DNA of 64,000 nt from Chryseobacterium taichungense. GTDB taxonomy: Bacteria; Bacteroidota; Bacteroidia; Flavobacteriales; Weeksellaceae. Below are positions 9,386 through 19,061 of the stretch, one piece after another. The notes under the pieces are model-generated. The model was not told where the DNA came from. It ran no database searches and saw nothing but the letters and a program-made list of their open reading frames with translations. The number at the start of each line of letters is the position of its first letter. The first letter of the stretch is position 1. The position numbers and the translations under genes are program-made. The stretch is taken from the NCBI RefSeq assembly GCF_900109935.1, contig NZ_FOBV01000001.1:682001-746000 (forward strand), in the 5' to 3' direction.

Positions 9386-9895
9386 ATGTCAGAAGAATTT
9401 GAAATCCGGAATAAAGTTGCGGAAAGCGGACTTATCAATTTTGACCTAACAGATCTTGTTCCAAAAGGAATGAGAAAAGGAATCGACCTGAAAGATTTTC
9501 TTTTTATGGAAATGATCCTGAAGGAGAAAGATTTCCGTGAAAAAGTGGCAGCTATTGATGTTGAAGAATATCGCGATGCTTACGTTTACATCTACAATTC
9601 CGCAGATGCAATTGTTCCTCTTTGGGCATATTTTCTTATTACAGCAAAACTAACCGACGTTACTAAAAAAATAGTTTTCGGCAATCTTGAGGATCTTGAA
9701 GTAATCCTTATGCATAATGCAGTTAAAAATTATGATTTCGAGGATATGCGCGGCAAAAGAGTCCTGGTAAAAGGCTGCTCCGATAAAGAAATCCCCGAAA
9801 ATGCTTATATAGAGTTGGTTGAACAATTAAAACCTATAGTAAAATCATTAATGTTTGGCGAAGCATGTTCAAATGTCCCTATTCTGAAGAATTAA
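9386..9895 (+). CDS. DUF2480 family protein
   Basis: A 169-residue cytosolic protein with no signal peptide or membrane helix. The sequence (KVAESGLINFDLTDLVPKG near the start) is recognised as the DUF2480 family, which is widespread in Bacteroidetes and has no established function. The C-terminal half has a conserved-looking GKRVLVKGCSDKEIPENAY stretch. It is divergent from lpxB, and its stop lies three bases before the next gene, so it is probably co-transcribed with the DUF2723 protein. Confidence 0.85.
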   Translation: MSEEFEIRNKVAESGLINFDLTDLVPKGMRKGIDLKDFLFMEMILKEKDFREKVAAIDVEEYRDAYVYIYNSADAIVPLWAYFLITAKLTDVTKKIVFGNLEDLEVILMHNAVKNYDFEDMRGKRVLVKGCSDKEIPENAYIELVEQLKPIVKSLMFGEACSNVPILKN

Positions 9896-9898
9896 GCA

Positions 9899-11161
9899 AT
9901 GAATAAATTTTTGACCGCCGGTTTACTGTTTATTGCCTTCTTATTGATTTATTATGCCGGGAGCTTTTCTAAAATTCCCTTCGCAGATTGTGTTGGGTTT
10001 GCCTTAACGACCGAACTGGATACTTTTGAAACAGTAGCGAGTTCTACATCACATATTCTGTATAGCAACACCGCTATTCTGATTAACAAACTGGCAGGAT
10101 TAGGATCTATTGAATCTAACAGGTGTCTGGTGATATTTTCAGCAGCTTTTGCAGTGGCATTCGTATATATGACCGTAAGAAATTTAACAAAAATAAACTG
10201 GGCCGCTATTGTAGCAGCCATTGTTTTTGGATTTAGCTTTACTTTCTGGAAAAATGCTGAGATCATTGAAGTTTACACTTATAATGCGTTCTGGCTAACA
10301 CTATTTTATTTATGCGTCATCAACAGTTTTGTCCTTGAAAAAAAGAAAGCTTATATTATTCTAGCGGGAATTTTTCTGGGAATAAGCATTTGGCTGCATA
10401 TTCAGAATTTCCTGCTTATACCGGCTTACCTTTTATTACTATTTTATTTCAGGGCTGAAAAAGCAGGTATTATATATTCATTTATTGCTTTCTCAGTTAT
10501 TTTTTCACTTTTATTTATTGTTAATTATTCGCAGGGGTATCCCTTATCGTCTCCTTTTAGCAGCAATCAAGGGCATTGGGTTGAGGAGTCTTTCAAAAAG
10601 ACATTTTCACAATATTTAATGGATATTGTAAAATCGGTTGTATACCTGTTGTATAATTTTACAGTTTTTGTAATTGTTGGGATTATAGGAATAATAATGT
10701 TGTACAAAGACAACAGAAAGATGTTTAATGTCTTTTTGCTTGCTTCTGTTTTAATCTATGGTTTTGCTACATTTTACGCGGTAACAGATAATTATATTTT
10801 CTTCTTACCTTTTAACATCATTTTTGCTTTGGCAATCGGCTATGGGCTTACTTCAGGTAAATATTTGTTCTTTAAAAAACTTTCCTGGATCTGTCTTTTT
10901 ATTCCTGCTTTCTATTATCTGTTTTTTAGTATTGCATTGTATACACCTCAGGGAAAAGCTTTTGATAATTTTAAAAGTTATAAAGGAGGTTTAAGTTATT
11001 ACATGCTACCGTGGATGTGTAATAATAAAGGAATCCTGGAATTTGTAATTGACAAAAAAACGGCTCCTGAACCTATCAACTGGATGACTTATAGCGCTAA
11101 TATCTACATTAAAAAACTCAAGGAAAAAGGCTACACGGAAGAAGAAATACGTAAGTTTTAA
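9899..11161 (+). CDS. DUF2723 family (PMT-like) integral membrane protein
   Basis: A 420-residue protein with about ten hydrophobic helices. The N-terminal half has the features of DUF2723, a glycosyltransferase-C-like family distantly related to protein O-mannosyltransferases: an acidic residue in the first loop (FADCVGFALTTELD) and the conserved FWKNAEIIEVYTYN stretch. DUF2723 members are often annotated as lipid-linked sugar or protein glycosylation enzymes; the sugar donor and acceptor here cannot be told. Most DUF2723 proteins in this phylum are much longer, with extra C-terminal domains, so this is a short form. It starts three bases after the DUF2480 stop. Confidence 0.65.
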   Translation: MNKFLTAGLLFIAFLLIYYAGSFSKIPFADCVGFALTTELDTFETVASSTSHILYSNTAILINKLAGLGSIESNRCLVIFSAAFAVAFVYMTVRNLTKINWAAIVAAIVFGFSFTFWKNAEIIEVYTYNAFWLTLFYLCVINSFVLEKKKAYIILAGIFLGISIWLHIQNFLLIPAYLLLLFYFRAEKAGIIYSFIAFSVIFSLLFIVNYSQGYPLSSPFSSNQGHWVEESFKKTFSQYLMDIVKSVVYLLYNFTVFVIVGIIGIIMLYKDNRKMFNVFLLASVLIYGFATFYAVTDNYIFFLPFNIIFALAIGYGLTSGKYLFFKKLSWICLFIPAFYYLFFSIALYTPQGKAFDNFKSYKGGLSYYMLPWMCNNKGILEFVIDKKTAPEPINWMTYSANIYIKKLKEKGYTEEEIRKF

Positions 11162-11244
11162 TAAATTAATCATAGTCTACATTAATTTTTACGGTACCCT
11201 TTTTGCTGATTTTCGTTTACTTTAATAATAAATGAACACAAGCT

Positions 11245-11901
11245 ATGAGTTTAATTGATTTACTAACAGGAAATACCGGTAACCAGGTCGCAGAAAGAGC
11301 CGAAAATAAATTCGGAATTGGCAGAAATCAGATCATCGCATTATTAGCCGTAGCTGCTCCGCTGATCATTTCTTACCTCAGAAAAAAATCACAGGACACC
11401 CATGAAGCGGAGTCACTCAATGCAGCATTGGATAAAGATCATGACGGAAGTATTCTTAACGATGTCAGCCAGGCTGAAGCAAGACAATCCGAAGGAAATT
11501 CTATTCTTACTCACATATTTGGCGGAGAAAAGGGCAATGTAGAAAATCAGTTATCTCAGAAAACCGGGATTTCTATTGATAAGATAGGTCCTGTTTTATC
11601 CATGCTGGCGCCTGTAATTATGGGATATATTGGTAGAGAAAAGCAACAGAATAACGTTGGTGCAGGAGGTTTAGGGAGTTTGTTGGACGGGATTTTAGGC
11701 AACGCATCAAGCCAGGCGCAGAACCAACAGTCCAATCCATTGAATGATATCATCGGAAACGTCTTAGGTAGCGGAAATACCGGAACTTCATCCAATCCAC
11801 TGAGTGATATTTTAGGGAATGTTTTAGGAAATAATGATCCCAAGAAAAAAGATAACGATGGCCTTGGAGGCTTATTGGGAAACATTTTTGGAGGAAAATA
11901 A
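11245..11901 (+). CDS. DUF937 domain-containing protein
   Basis: A 218-residue protein with two alanine/leucine-rich helical units (residues about 15-50 and 90-135, the second starting NQLSQKTGISIDKIGPVL), the pattern of DUF937. An EF-hand-like DKDHDGSILNDV loop joins them. The C-terminal 70 residues are low-complexity G/N/L/S and contain two near-identical repeats, NPLNDIIGNVLGSGN and NPLSDILGNVLGNND. There is no signal peptide. Function is unknown. It ends before a strong bidirectional terminator shared with the convergent THX gene. Confidence 0.75.
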   Translation: MSLIDLLTGNTGNQVAERAENKFGIGRNQIIALLAVAAPLIISYLRKKSQDTHEAESLNAALDKDHDGSILNDVSQAEARQSEGNSILTHIFGGEKGNVENQLSQKTGISIDKIGPVLSMLAPVIMGYIGREKQQNNVGAGGLGSLLDGILGNASSQAQNQQSNPLNDIIGNVLGSGNTGTSSNPLSDILGNVLGNNDPKKKDNDGLGGLLGNIFGGK

Positions 11902-11920
11902 ATTTAATCTTGTTATAAAA

Positions 11921-11956
11921 ATAAAAGACCGGAAATTTGTTCCGGTCTTTTATTTT
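11921..11956. terminator. Bidirectional Rho-independent terminator
   Basis: AAAAGACCGGAA (11923-11934) and TTCCGGTCTTTT (11940-11951) form a perfect 12-bp stem with a 5-base loop and A/T-runs on both sides. It serves the DUF937 gene on plus and the THX gene on minus; its right edge touches the THX stop codon. Confidence 0.88.
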
Positions 11957-12074
11957 AGCCTTTAGATTTCTCTTCTGAAGCGGCAACTGTTTTTGAAGAT
12001 TTTCTGGGTCTTCTTTTACCATAGCTTCCATTGTTAATCTTTCCTCTTTTAGATTTTTTGTCTCCTTTTCCCAT
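11955..12074 (-). CDS. 30S ribosomal protein THX
   Basis: A 39-residue, very basic protein translated by hand: it starts MGKGDKKSKRGKINNGSYGK and continues RRPRKSS. This is the THX (bTHX) pattern: a GKGD start, then KRGKI and the GSYGKRRPR core that sits in the head of the 30S subunit in Thermus and in Bacteroidetes. The gene is only 120 bases long and easily missed. The start ATG is at 12074-12072. The A-rich stretch upstream (on minus) gives no Shine-Dalgarno, as is usual in this phylum. Confidence 0.88.
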   Translation of the reverse strand: MGKGDKKSKRGKINNGSYGKRRPRKSSKTVAASEEKSKG

Positions 12075-12156
12075 AGTAATATAATTTAGTTGTTGTACGA
12101 AATTAAAGAATACACTTCTAAAATCAAAAGTTCAGCTGTTAAAATTTTTATAATCT

Positions 12157-13551
12157 TTAAATCTTTACCTTTTTCCATTGTCCCCTTTTAAACAAAATAA
12201 AAGCTACGATTGTGATTAAAGCTTCCGCTACGGGAATTGAGATAAATACGCCTTTCGGACCCATTTCGAAATACTTTGAAAGTACATATGCGAGAGGAAT
12301 CTGAAACAGCCAGAAGCCGCAAAGATTTACCCATGTCGGCGTCCAGGTATCTCCGGCTCCGTTAAATGCATTGATCATAACCATTCCGATTCCATAAAAA
12401 ATAAAACCGATGCTCATGATGTGTAAGGCATTTGTTGCAAAATCCTTAATCTCTTTTTCCTGAGTAAAAAATCCCACCAGAAAATCTCCCATCAAAACAA
12501 ATATCAGGCTTACCGTGATCATGAAAATGACATTGTATTTTACCGTTTTCATAACAGACTGCTCCGCTCTCATTATTTCACCAGCTCCCATATTCTGCCC
12601 GACCAAAGTGGATGCCGCATTACTTAATCCCCATGCCGGAAGCATAAAGAACATCATTAACCGCAAGGCAGTCTGATAACCCGCCGAAGCATTTTCGCCA
12701 CCCGTAGTTGCTACCAATTGTGCCAGGAAAATCCAGCTGCATGATGCAATAACAAACTGAAAAATTCCGGGAGTTGCGATCTTAATAATTGTTTTGATCA
12801 GATCAAGTTTTGGTTTAAAATAATTCAGCCTGATCCTGATCTGTGTGTCTGCAATCAATAAATGATACAATTGATAAATAACCCCAATGCTTCTTCCGAT
12901 AGTTGTCGCCAAAGCGGCTCCTGTAAGTCCCATCGCCGGAACCGGCCCAATACCTTTGATTAGTACAGGGCACAAAATAATATTGGCAATATTGGCAATC
13001 CAAAGTGACTTCATTGCAATAGCCGCATTCCCTGCACCTCTGAAAATTCCATTGATTAAAAATAAAAGCATAATAATCACACTGCTTCCCATCATAATCC
13101 TGGTGAACTCTTCCCCGTACTCAGCAGCTTCGGGTCTGGAACCCATCAACAGTAAAATTTCTTTCGCATAGATTACCCCTAATAAGCTCAATATAAACGT
13201 TACAATGAAAGAAACCAGCAAAACCTGGGCTGCACTCCTGGAAGCCTGTTCAGGATTCTTCTCTCCTACTCTCCGCGCAACCATCGCCGTTGCCGCCATG
13301 CTCATTCCTATGGCAATTGAATACATTACAGAAAGGACTGATTCAGTAAGGCCAACAGTTTGTATTGCATAGCCGCTCTCCTTAAGATGCCCTACAAAAT
13401 AAAGATCAACCAGCGCAAAGACAGACTCCATGGCCATTTCCAGCATCATCGGAATAGCCAGCAGCAGAACTGCACTTCTTATCGTAATTGTAGTGTAGTC
13501 GATCTCCTCGCCGCTCAACGCTTTCTTCAGAAAATTAATATATCGTGACAT
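12157..13551 (-). CDS. MATE family efflux transporter
   Basis: A 464-residue inner-membrane antiporter with twelve predicted helices in two six-helix halves, each beginning with an outward-facing cavity motif (AIPMMLEMAMESVFALVDLY in the first; ATPGIFQFVIASCSWIFLAQ in the second). It belongs to the NorM/DinF-like superfamily that exports cationic drugs or metabolites using a Na+ or H+ gradient. The substrate cannot be inferred. It is transcribed alone, convergent with DUF937/THX and divergent from the DUF2975 operon. Confidence 0.92.
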   Translation of the reverse strand: MSRYINFLKKALSGEEIDYTTITIRSAVLLLAIPMMLEMAMESVFALVDLYFVGHLKESGYAIQTVGLTESVLSVMYSIAIGMSMAATAMVARRVGEKNPEQASRSAAQVLLVSFIVTFILSLLGVIYAKEILLLMGSRPEAAEYGEEFTRIMMGSSVIIMLLFLINGIFRGAGNAAIAMKSLWIANIANIILCPVLIKGIGPVPAMGLTGAALATTIGRSIGVIYQLYHLLIADTQIRIRLNYFKPKLDLIKTIIKIATPGIFQFVIASCSWIFLAQLVATTGGENASAGYQTALRLMMFFMLPAWGLSNAASTLVGQNMGAGEIMRAEQSVMKTVKYNVIFMITVSLIFVLMGDFLVGFFTQEKEIKDFATNALHIMSIGFIFYGIGMVMINAFNGAGDTWTPTWVNLCGFWLFQIPLAYVLSKYFEMGPKGVFISIPVAEALITIVAFILFKRGQWKKVKI

Positions 13552-13645
13552 GATTTGTTCTTTATCTGCAGCAAAAATATCAATTCAAAAATGATTGTCA
13601 CTTTTCCTATGCAAAGTTTTTTAAAAAAATAAAAATTAAGTTTTT

Positions 13646-13679
13646 AATAAATTATTATCGTAAAACAATAAATTATTAT
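13646..13679. repeat. 13-bp direct repeats before the DUF2975-HTH operon
   Basis: AATAAATTATTAT occurs at 13646-13658 and again at 13667-13679, with a 21-base period (two helical turns). The second copy runs into the predicted -7 element. The arrangement fits an operator for the DNA-binding protein encoded downstream; that link is inference. Confidence 0.45.
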
Positions 13680-13686
13680 ACATTTG
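13679..13686 (+). promoter_or_regulatory. Predicted -7 element of the DUF2975-HTH operon
   Basis: TACATTTG matches TAnnTTTG, 20 bases before the ATG at 13707. No TTG is present at the usual -33 distance, which would suit a regulated promoter. Confidence 0.4.
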
Positions 13687-13706
13687 CAATAAATAAAATT
13701 AAATCT

Positions 13707-14297
13707 ATGAAATTATTAGGTAACAATTCAATTTCAACAGCAATAAGCTGGATTCTGTTTTTTCTCTTTGTATTTTTTGCATTTCATGTTATATACGAAA
13801 TGTTCGGCTACGGAATTTCTTATTATAATTTAAAAACAGGCAACAAAATTCTTTATAACACATTTTATGTTGGGAATACCATAGATTGGGGGAATACCAC
13901 TGCCACCGGGAACACTTATTTCAGATTTAAATATCCGTTTTCGGATCAGCAGATGGTAACAGGAGTTTTTTCATTGGAAATGTTTTTAAATCAATTATTG
14001 CAATTCTCTTTTTACACTTTATTTTTCTTTTCAGCCTTTAAAATTTTTAACGGAATGAGTCAGGAAATACTCTTTAACCAGAATGTGATCCAGTGGTTGA
14101 AAAGATTCTCTTTGCTAAATATTATTTTTGTTCCACTTTCTGTGTTGAACTGGCTGTATAATTTCAAATCTCATTTCAATTTAGATATTTTGCTCATCAT
14201 ATTTATACATTTTTTGCTTGGAATCATGGTCTATTTCATCGTAGAATTTTTCAAAAAAGGAATGGATCTTCAACATCAAGCAGACTTTACAATTTAA
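13707..14297 (+). CDS. DUF2975 domain membrane protein
   Basis: A 196-residue protein with four predicted transmembrane helices (about residues 10-30, 92-112, 127-150 and 157-180) and an extracytoplasmic stretch between the first two. It fits DUF2975, a family nearly always encoded next to a short Xre-type regulator, as in the Bacillus YoaS/YozG pair. The partner follows two bases downstream. Function is unknown; the pairing suggests a membrane component that influences, or is controlled by, the regulator. Confidence 0.8.
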   Translation: MKLLGNNSISTAISWILFFLFVFFAFHVIYEMFGYGISYYNLKTGNKILYNTFYVGNTIDWGNTTATGNTYFRFKYPFSDQQMVTGVFSLEMFLNQLLQFSFYTLFFFSAFKIFNGMSQEILFNQNVIQWLKRFSLLNIIFVPLSVLNWLYNFKSHFNLDILLIIFIHFLLGIMVYFIVEFFKKGMDLQHQADFTI

Positions 14298-14299
14298 TT

Positions 14300-14506
14300 A
14301 TGCCAATAGTAATCAACGTAGATGTAATGCTTGCCAAACGCAAGATGCAGTCGCAGGAACTCGCAGAGAAAATTGGGATTACCCAGGCCAATCTTTCTAT
14401 TTTAAAGACAGGAAAAGCAAAAGCAGTAAAACTTTCTACACTGGAGGCCATCTGCAAAGCACTGGACTGCCAACCCGGAGACATTCTTGAATATGTAAAA
14501 AACTAA
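14300..14506 (+). CDS. YozG-like helix-turn-helix transcriptional regulator
   Basis: A 68-residue protein that is almost only an Xre/Cro HTH domain. Helices 2-3 are SQELAEKIGITQANLSILK, followed by the signature KAVKLSTLEAICKALDCQPG that defines the YozG-type family. There is no effector domain. It starts two bases after the DUF2975 gene and eight bases before the S41 peptidase gene, so the three form one transcription unit. It probably binds near its own promoter, where 13-bp direct repeats are found. Confidence 0.88.
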   Translation: MPIVINVDVMLAKRKMQSQELAEKIGITQANLSILKTGKAKAVKLSTLEAICKALDCQPGDILEYVKN

Positions 14507-14514
14507 TCAATACC

Positions 14515-16188
14515 ATGAAAAAATACATCATTATTTTCTTAATTTTTTGCAAGATACTCTCTTTCGCCCAGACAACATCTAAAACAGAATTTGATAATGG
14601 TTCTAAAATTTCAGTTGAATTATTAAATAAAATCGGTAATAAAAAACTTCAGCAACTCGGAATGATCTGGGGATTCCTGAAATACTATCACCCTACTGTT
14701 GCTGCGGGGAAATATAACTGGGATGATGAACTTTTCAAAATAATTCCTGAATTATCCAATACTTCTGCAGTACAACATGACAAATTAATAACGAACTGGA
14801 TTAAAAGTCTCGGATACTTTAAGACTCAAAATTATACCACCCCTGAAAATCTTAAAATGAAAGCTGATCTTGACTGGATCATGTCTTCCGGATTTTCAAA
14901 AGAACTTACGGATATCTTATTGAAAGTTAAGAACGCTGAAAGAAAAGATAAAAATCATTACGTCTCATTATTAGAAGATGGCAATCCTGCGTTTGCAAAC
15001 GAAAATCCATACTCCACAATGATTTCCCCGGATGCAGGATATCGGCTGTTGAGCCTGTATCGCTATTGGAACATCATTCAGTATTATTTTCCTTACAGAT
15101 ACGCAATAGGGCAAGACTGGAAAGAGATTTTAGGAGAATTTATTCCAAAATTTTTATCCGCTACAGATGGTACGGATTACAATCTTGCCTGTCTTGAACT
15201 TACAGAACGAATTAACGACTCTCATGCAGGCATTCACAATGCGGTAACCTATCACTTTTTCGGAGAAAGAATCGTTCTTTTAGAAATCGTTTTTGCTGAA
15301 AATGAAGCCGTTGTAAAAAACTATTATGATGAAAACCTTGGAAAAGAAACCGGATTAAAAATCGGAGATATTATTCTGGAAATTAATGGCAAAACTATCG
15401 AAAAGATCATTGCAGACTATTCCAGATATCTTCCGGCATCTAATAATCCGACCAAATTGAGGAATTTGTCTTATCAGCTTTTGAATTCTAATGATATGTC
15501 CATTGATCTGAAATATCTCAGTGACGGAGCAGAAAAAACAACAACCCTCCAAACCTATCTTCCCAACAGAATAAATTATAGGCAAAAGCCTGCAATACCT
15601 TTTAAAATGATTGATGCACAAACCGCTTATATTAATTTAGGAACCGTAAAATCAAAAGATTTTCAGGACATTTTTGAAAAGATAAAAAATACAAAAGGCC
15701 TGATCATCGACATGAGAGCATACCCGGCCGAGTTTTATATTTTCAAGCTTGGAAAATACCTGATGCCCCATCCTGAAAAATTTGCAAGATTCACAGTACC
15801 GTCAATAATGCAGCCAGGAGATTTCACTATGCAGGAAGCCATTACGGTAGGGACCGACAATAAAGATTTTTACAAAGGAAAAATTGCTATCCTCATCAAC
15901 GAAATGACACAGAGCAGTGCGGAATATCACACCATGGCCTTCAGAAAATCACCCAATGCAAAAGTTTTCGGATCCCAGACCGCAGGTGCAGATGGTGACG
16001 TTTCTTATTTTACACTGCCGGGAAAAGTTTCTACACAAATAACAGGCATCGGCATATATACCCCGGAAGGATCAGAAACCCAGAGAATAGGAATCATTCC
16101 TGATGTTGAACTAAAGCCTACTATGGAAGGTATTAAAAAAAACAAAGATGAAGTTCTCGAAAAAGCGCTGGAGTGGATTGAAAGCTAA
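14515..16188 (+). CDS. S41 family (tail-specific-like) peptidase, secreted
   Basis: A 557-residue exported serine peptidase. The signal peptide is MKKYIIIFLIFCKILSFAQ. A helical N-terminal region (to about residue 250) is followed by a PDZ-like segment (TGLKIGDIILEINGKTIEKI) and the S41 catalytic domain. The nucleophile Ser lies in NEMTQSSAEYHTMAF, followed by the FGSQTAGADGD loop. S41 enzymes cut C-terminal tails or degrade peptides in the envelope; this member is of the longer Bacteroidetes type of unknown substrate. It is the third gene of the DUF2975-HTH unit. Confidence 0.82.
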   Translation: MKKYIIIFLIFCKILSFAQTTSKTEFDNGSKISVELLNKIGNKKLQQLGMIWGFLKYYHPTVAAGKYNWDDELFKIIPELSNTSAVQHDKLITNWIKSLGYFKTQNYTTPENLKMKADLDWIMSSGFSKELTDILLKVKNAERKDKNHYVSLLEDGNPAFANENPYSTMISPDAGYRLLSLYRYWNIIQYYFPYRYAIGQDWKEILGEFIPKFLSATDGTDYNLACLELTERINDSHAGIHNAVTYHFFGERIVLLEIVFAENEAVVKNYYDENLGKETGLKIGDIILEINGKTIEKIIADYSRYLPASNNPTKLRNLSYQLLNSNDMSIDLKYLSDGAEKTTTLQTYLPNRINYRQKPAIPFKMIDAQTAYINLGTVKSKDFQDIFEKIKNTKGLIIDMRAYPAEFYIFKLGKYLMPHPEKFARFTVPSIMQPGDFTMQEAITVGTDNKDFYKGKIAILINEMTQSSAEYHTMAFRKSPNAKVFGSQTAGADGDVSYFTLPGKVSTQITGIGIYTPEGSETQRIGIIPDVELKPTMEGIKKNKDEVLEKALEWIES

Positions 16189-16275
16189 CATTCAAAGCCT
16201 TTCCCAATAACAAATCATGAATTGTTTTTTTTAAATTCAACATAAAAACAAACCAATACCATCAAAGCTCAGATC

Positions 16276-16302
16276 AAAAACTTCCGAAAGGGAGTTTTTT
16301 TG
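16276..16302 (+). terminator. Rho-independent terminator after the S41 peptidase gene
   Basis: AAAACTTCC-GAAA-GGGAGTTTT, a nine-pair stem with a GNRA tetraloop and a T-run, sits about 90 bases after the stop. The 250-base gap up to aspS otherwise holds only the aspS promoter and AT-rich sequence. Confidence 0.7.
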
Positions 16303-16332
16303 TTTTAAAAACCTTCAAAAATCATATCTTTG
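16300..16332 (+). promoter_or_regulatory. Predicted aspS promoter
   Basis: TATCTTTG (16325-16332) matches the -7 element. A TTG at 16300-16302 lies 22 bases upstream, at the long end of the usual spacing, and overlaps the preceding terminator. The leader would be about 100 bases. Confidence 0.4.
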
Positions 16333-16438
16333 CACACGGAAAATTCAGTGTTCTGCATTTCATGTTTTAGATTTGATATTCAAAACCTTAAACTCAGAAC
16401 TTTGAACTTTAAATTTTAGAACTTTAAACAAATAATTT

Positions 16439-18193
16439 ATGTTTCGATCGCACACCAATGGAGAATTATCTCTTCAACATCTTAATGAAGAAGTTACACT
16501 TTCAGGATGGGTACAAACCATCCGTGATAAAGGATTTATGATTTGGATAGATCTTCGGGATCGTTACGGAATTACACAATTGGTTTTCGATCAGGAGCGT
16601 TCTACCGCAGAACTGATGGAAAATGCAAAAAAACTGGGCCGTGAATTTGTAATTCAGGTGACCGGAAAAGTGATTGAAAGAGTAAGCAAAAATCCTAATA
16701 TTCCAACTGGTGAAATTGAAATTCTTGTTGAAAAACTGACGGTTCTTAATGAATCCCAGCTTCCTCCATTTACCATTGAAGACGAAACAGACGGTGGTGA
16801 AGAGTTGAGAATGAAATACCGTTATCTTGATATCAGAAGAAATCCTGTAAAAGATAAATTGATCTTCCGTCACAAAATGGCGCAAAAGGTTAGAAATTAC
16901 CTTTCAGACAATGGATTTATCGAAGTTGAAACTCCGGTTTTAATTAAATCTACTCCGGAAGGCGCAAGGGATTTCGTAGTGCCGAGCAGAATGAACCCGG
17001 GACAGTTTTACGCATTGCCACAATCGCCTCAGACTTTCAAACAGCTATTGATGGTGGGTGGAATGGATAAATATTTCCAGATCGTAAAATGTTTCCGTGA
17101 TGAAGATTTAAGAGCCGACAGACAGCCGGAATTCACACAGATCGATTGTGAAATGGCGTTCGTAGAGCAGGAAGATGTAATGAATGTTTTTGAAGGAATG
17201 ACCAAAACTTTGCTGAAAGACATCACTGGTCAGGAATTCGGAGATTTTCCTAGAATGACGTTTGCTGATGCCATGCAGAAATACGGAAACGACAAACCGG
17301 ATATCCGTTTCGGAATGGAATTCGCGGAACTGAACGATTTGGTAAAAGGAAAAGATTTCAAAATATTTGACGAAGCAGAATTGGTTGTCGGAATCAATGT
17401 GGAAGGATGTGCAGATTACACTAGAAAACAGATTGACGAGCTTGTAGACTGGGTAAAAAGACCTCAGATTGGTGCTTCAGGAATGGTGTGGGTGAAATTC
17501 CAGAATGATGGAGTGAAGACTTCTTCGGTTAATAAATTTTATAACGAGGAAGATTTATCTAAAATCATCGAAAAATTCGGTGCTAAAGAAGGAGACTTAA
17601 TGTTGATTCTTTCCGGAGGTGAAAATAAAGTAAGAACTCAGCTTTCCGCGTTGAGAATGGAGCTTGGAAACCGTTTGGGATTAAGAAAAGGAAACGAATT
17701 CGCTCCACTTTGGGTGGTAGATTTTCCACTATTGGAATTTGATGAAGAAAGCGGACGTTACCACGCGATGCACCACCCTTTCACGTCTCCTAAACCTGAA
17801 GATATTCATTTGCTGGAAACAGATCCGGGGAAAGCAAGAGCCAATGCCTACGATATGGTACTGAACGGAAACGAAATCGGTGGAGGTTCCATCAGAATTT
17901 TTGATAAAGACCTTCAGTCTAAAATGTTTGACCTGTTAGGCTTCACCAAAGAAGAAGCTGAGGCACAATTTGGTTTCTTAATGAATGCCTTTAAATATGG
18001 TGCTCCGCCACACGGAGGTTTAGCATTCGGATTTGACCGTCTTGTGGCAATCCTTGACGGAAACGAAGTGATCAGGGATTATATTGCCTTCCCGAAAAAC
18101 AACTCCGGACGTGATGTAATGATTGATGCACCGGCTGCCATTGCAGATGAACAGCTGGATGAGCTTGAACTTAAATTGAATTTAAAAGCATAA
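16439..18193 (+). CDS. aspS: Aspartate--tRNA ligase
   Basis: A 584-residue class IIb aminoacyl-tRNA synthetase. The N-terminal OB anticodon-binding domain begins [15 protein letters not shown]. Motif 2 reads [20 protein letters not shown], motif 3 is [13 protein letters not shown], and the bacterial GAD insertion domain lies between them (about residues 295-420). Length and domain order match the bacterial-type enzyme. It is monocistronic, with its own promoter and terminator. Confidence 0.97.
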   Translation: MFRSHTNGELSLQHLNEEVTLSGWVQTIRDKGFMIWIDLRDRYGITQLVFDQERSTAELMENAKKLGREFVIQVTGKVIERVSKNPNIPTGEIEILVEKLTVLNESQLPPFTIEDETDGGEELRMKYRYLDIRRNPVKDKLIFRHKMAQKVRNYLSDNGFIEVETPVLIKSTPEGARDFVVPSRMNPGQFYALPQSPQTFKQLLMVGGMDKYFQIVKCFRDEDLRADRQPEFTQIDCEMAFVEQEDVMNVFEGMTKTLLKDITGQEFGDFPRMTFADAMQKYGNDKPDIRFGMEFAELNDLVKGKDFKIFDEAELVVGINVEGCADYTRKQIDELVDWVKRPQIGASGMVWVKFQNDGVKTSSVNKFYNEEDLSKIIEKFGAKEGDLMLILSGGENKVRTQLSALRMELGNRLGLRKGNEFAPLWVVDFPLLEFDEESGRYHAMHHPFTSPKPEDIHLLETDPGKARANAYDMVLNGNEIGGGSIRIFDKDLQSKMFDLLGFTKEEAEAQFGFLMNAFKYGAPPHGGLAFGFDRLVAILDGNEVIRDYIAFPKNNSGRDVMIDAPAAIADEQLDELELKLNLKA

Positions 18194-18198
18194 ATTAG

Positions 18199-18226
18199 AA
18201 GCGGGGAATTTCTCCGCTTTTTTATT
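18199..18226 (+). terminator. Rho-independent terminator of aspS
   Basis: AAGCGGGGA-ATT-TCTCCGCTT (nine pairs, one G-U) followed by TTTTATTT, starting six bases after the aspS stop. Confidence 0.85.
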
Positions 18227-18236
18227 TACTAAACAG

Positions 18237-18262
18237 AAAAAGCGAAGAAAATTCTTCGCTTT
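18237..18262 (-). terminator. Rho-independent terminator of the convergent secreted-protein gene
   Basis: AAAGCGAAGAA and TTCTTCGCTTT form a perfect dyad around two central bases (in practice a 4-6 base loop). On minus it is followed by a T-run and lies 26 bases after the stop at 18288. Confidence 0.7.
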
Positions 18263-18287
18263 ATATAAATTTCAATATTAAACTAAT

Positions 18288-19061
18288 TTACAAATATCCA
18301 TTCTGCACCAACCAAGCCGTGATTCTTTTCAACGTAAGTGAGTTCGGATCTACAACAGAGGACGAAAATTTTACATTATCTTTTTGCGGAATCGCAACCA
18401 CCCTTCGAACGTTATCTTTTGCCGAAAAAAACTCAAAATTCTGAGCATTATTTCCTCCTGCAAAACTTACTTTAGCGACCAACACTCCACTTGGAATAAA
18501 AAATTCATAAGAATCTTGTCCGCCAACATTTCCTGTAGAAGTAAAGAAACCTATTTTTTCTACGCCTTGTTCAATAGATTTATCCTGCTTCAATTCTATT
18601 GGCCAGCTTTTGTTGCGGGACACCAACGTATAATTTACAGCCGTTCTTGGTGAAACACCTTTTGAAGCGATCAGTTCCGTCACTTTACCTTCATTAAGGC
18701 CGTTTCCATCCACAATTCCACCTTTACCAATTAAGTTCACAAACCCTTTTTCCATTCCTAATGTGGATAATTTGAAAATTCCCACCTGATTGGTCGGCAA
18801 AAAGGTAAAACGATAATACATACTCGTGTTATCATTTTTATCGCCTTCGAATTCCGTACTCAGAACAGCAATGACTAATTTTTCTCCATTCATCGAATAA
18901 AGATTAAAATTTTTCGTTAAGCCAAAATTTTGTTTCTGTACCTCAACCTTACCTATTTTGTTGCCATCTACTGCGATGATATTATTTTTATAATCCACCT
19001 TTTGAGCAGATAATAAAATATTAAGTCCCAGAATAAATAAAAATGTAAAAACTGTCTTCAT
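18288..19061 (-). CDS. Secreted protein of unknown function
   Basis: A 257-residue protein that I do not recognise. The start was set at the ATG giving MKTVFTFLFILGLNILLSAQ, a clear signal peptide ending in an SAQ cleavage site; the open frame 30 bases upstream adds only MYFGLKIKYI. The mature part looks all-beta, with repeated V/I/F-G-K strands and no cysteines. There is no T9SS C-terminal domain, so a periplasmic location is likely. It is a single-gene unit convergent with aspS and divergent from ku. Confidence 0.7.
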   Translation of the reverse strand: MKTVFTFLFILGLNILLSAQKVDYKNNIIAVDGNKIGKVEVQKQNFGLTKNFNLYSMNGEKLVIAVLSTEFEGDKNDNTSMYYRFTFLPTNQVGIFKLSTLGMEKGFVNLIGKGGIVDGNGLNEGKVTELIASKGVSPRTAVNYTLVSRNKSWPIELKQDKSIEQGVEKIGFFTSTGNVGGQDSYEFFIPSGVLVAKVSFAGGNNAQNFEFFSAKDNVRRVVAIPQKDNVKFSSSVVDPNSLTLKRITAWLVQNGYL

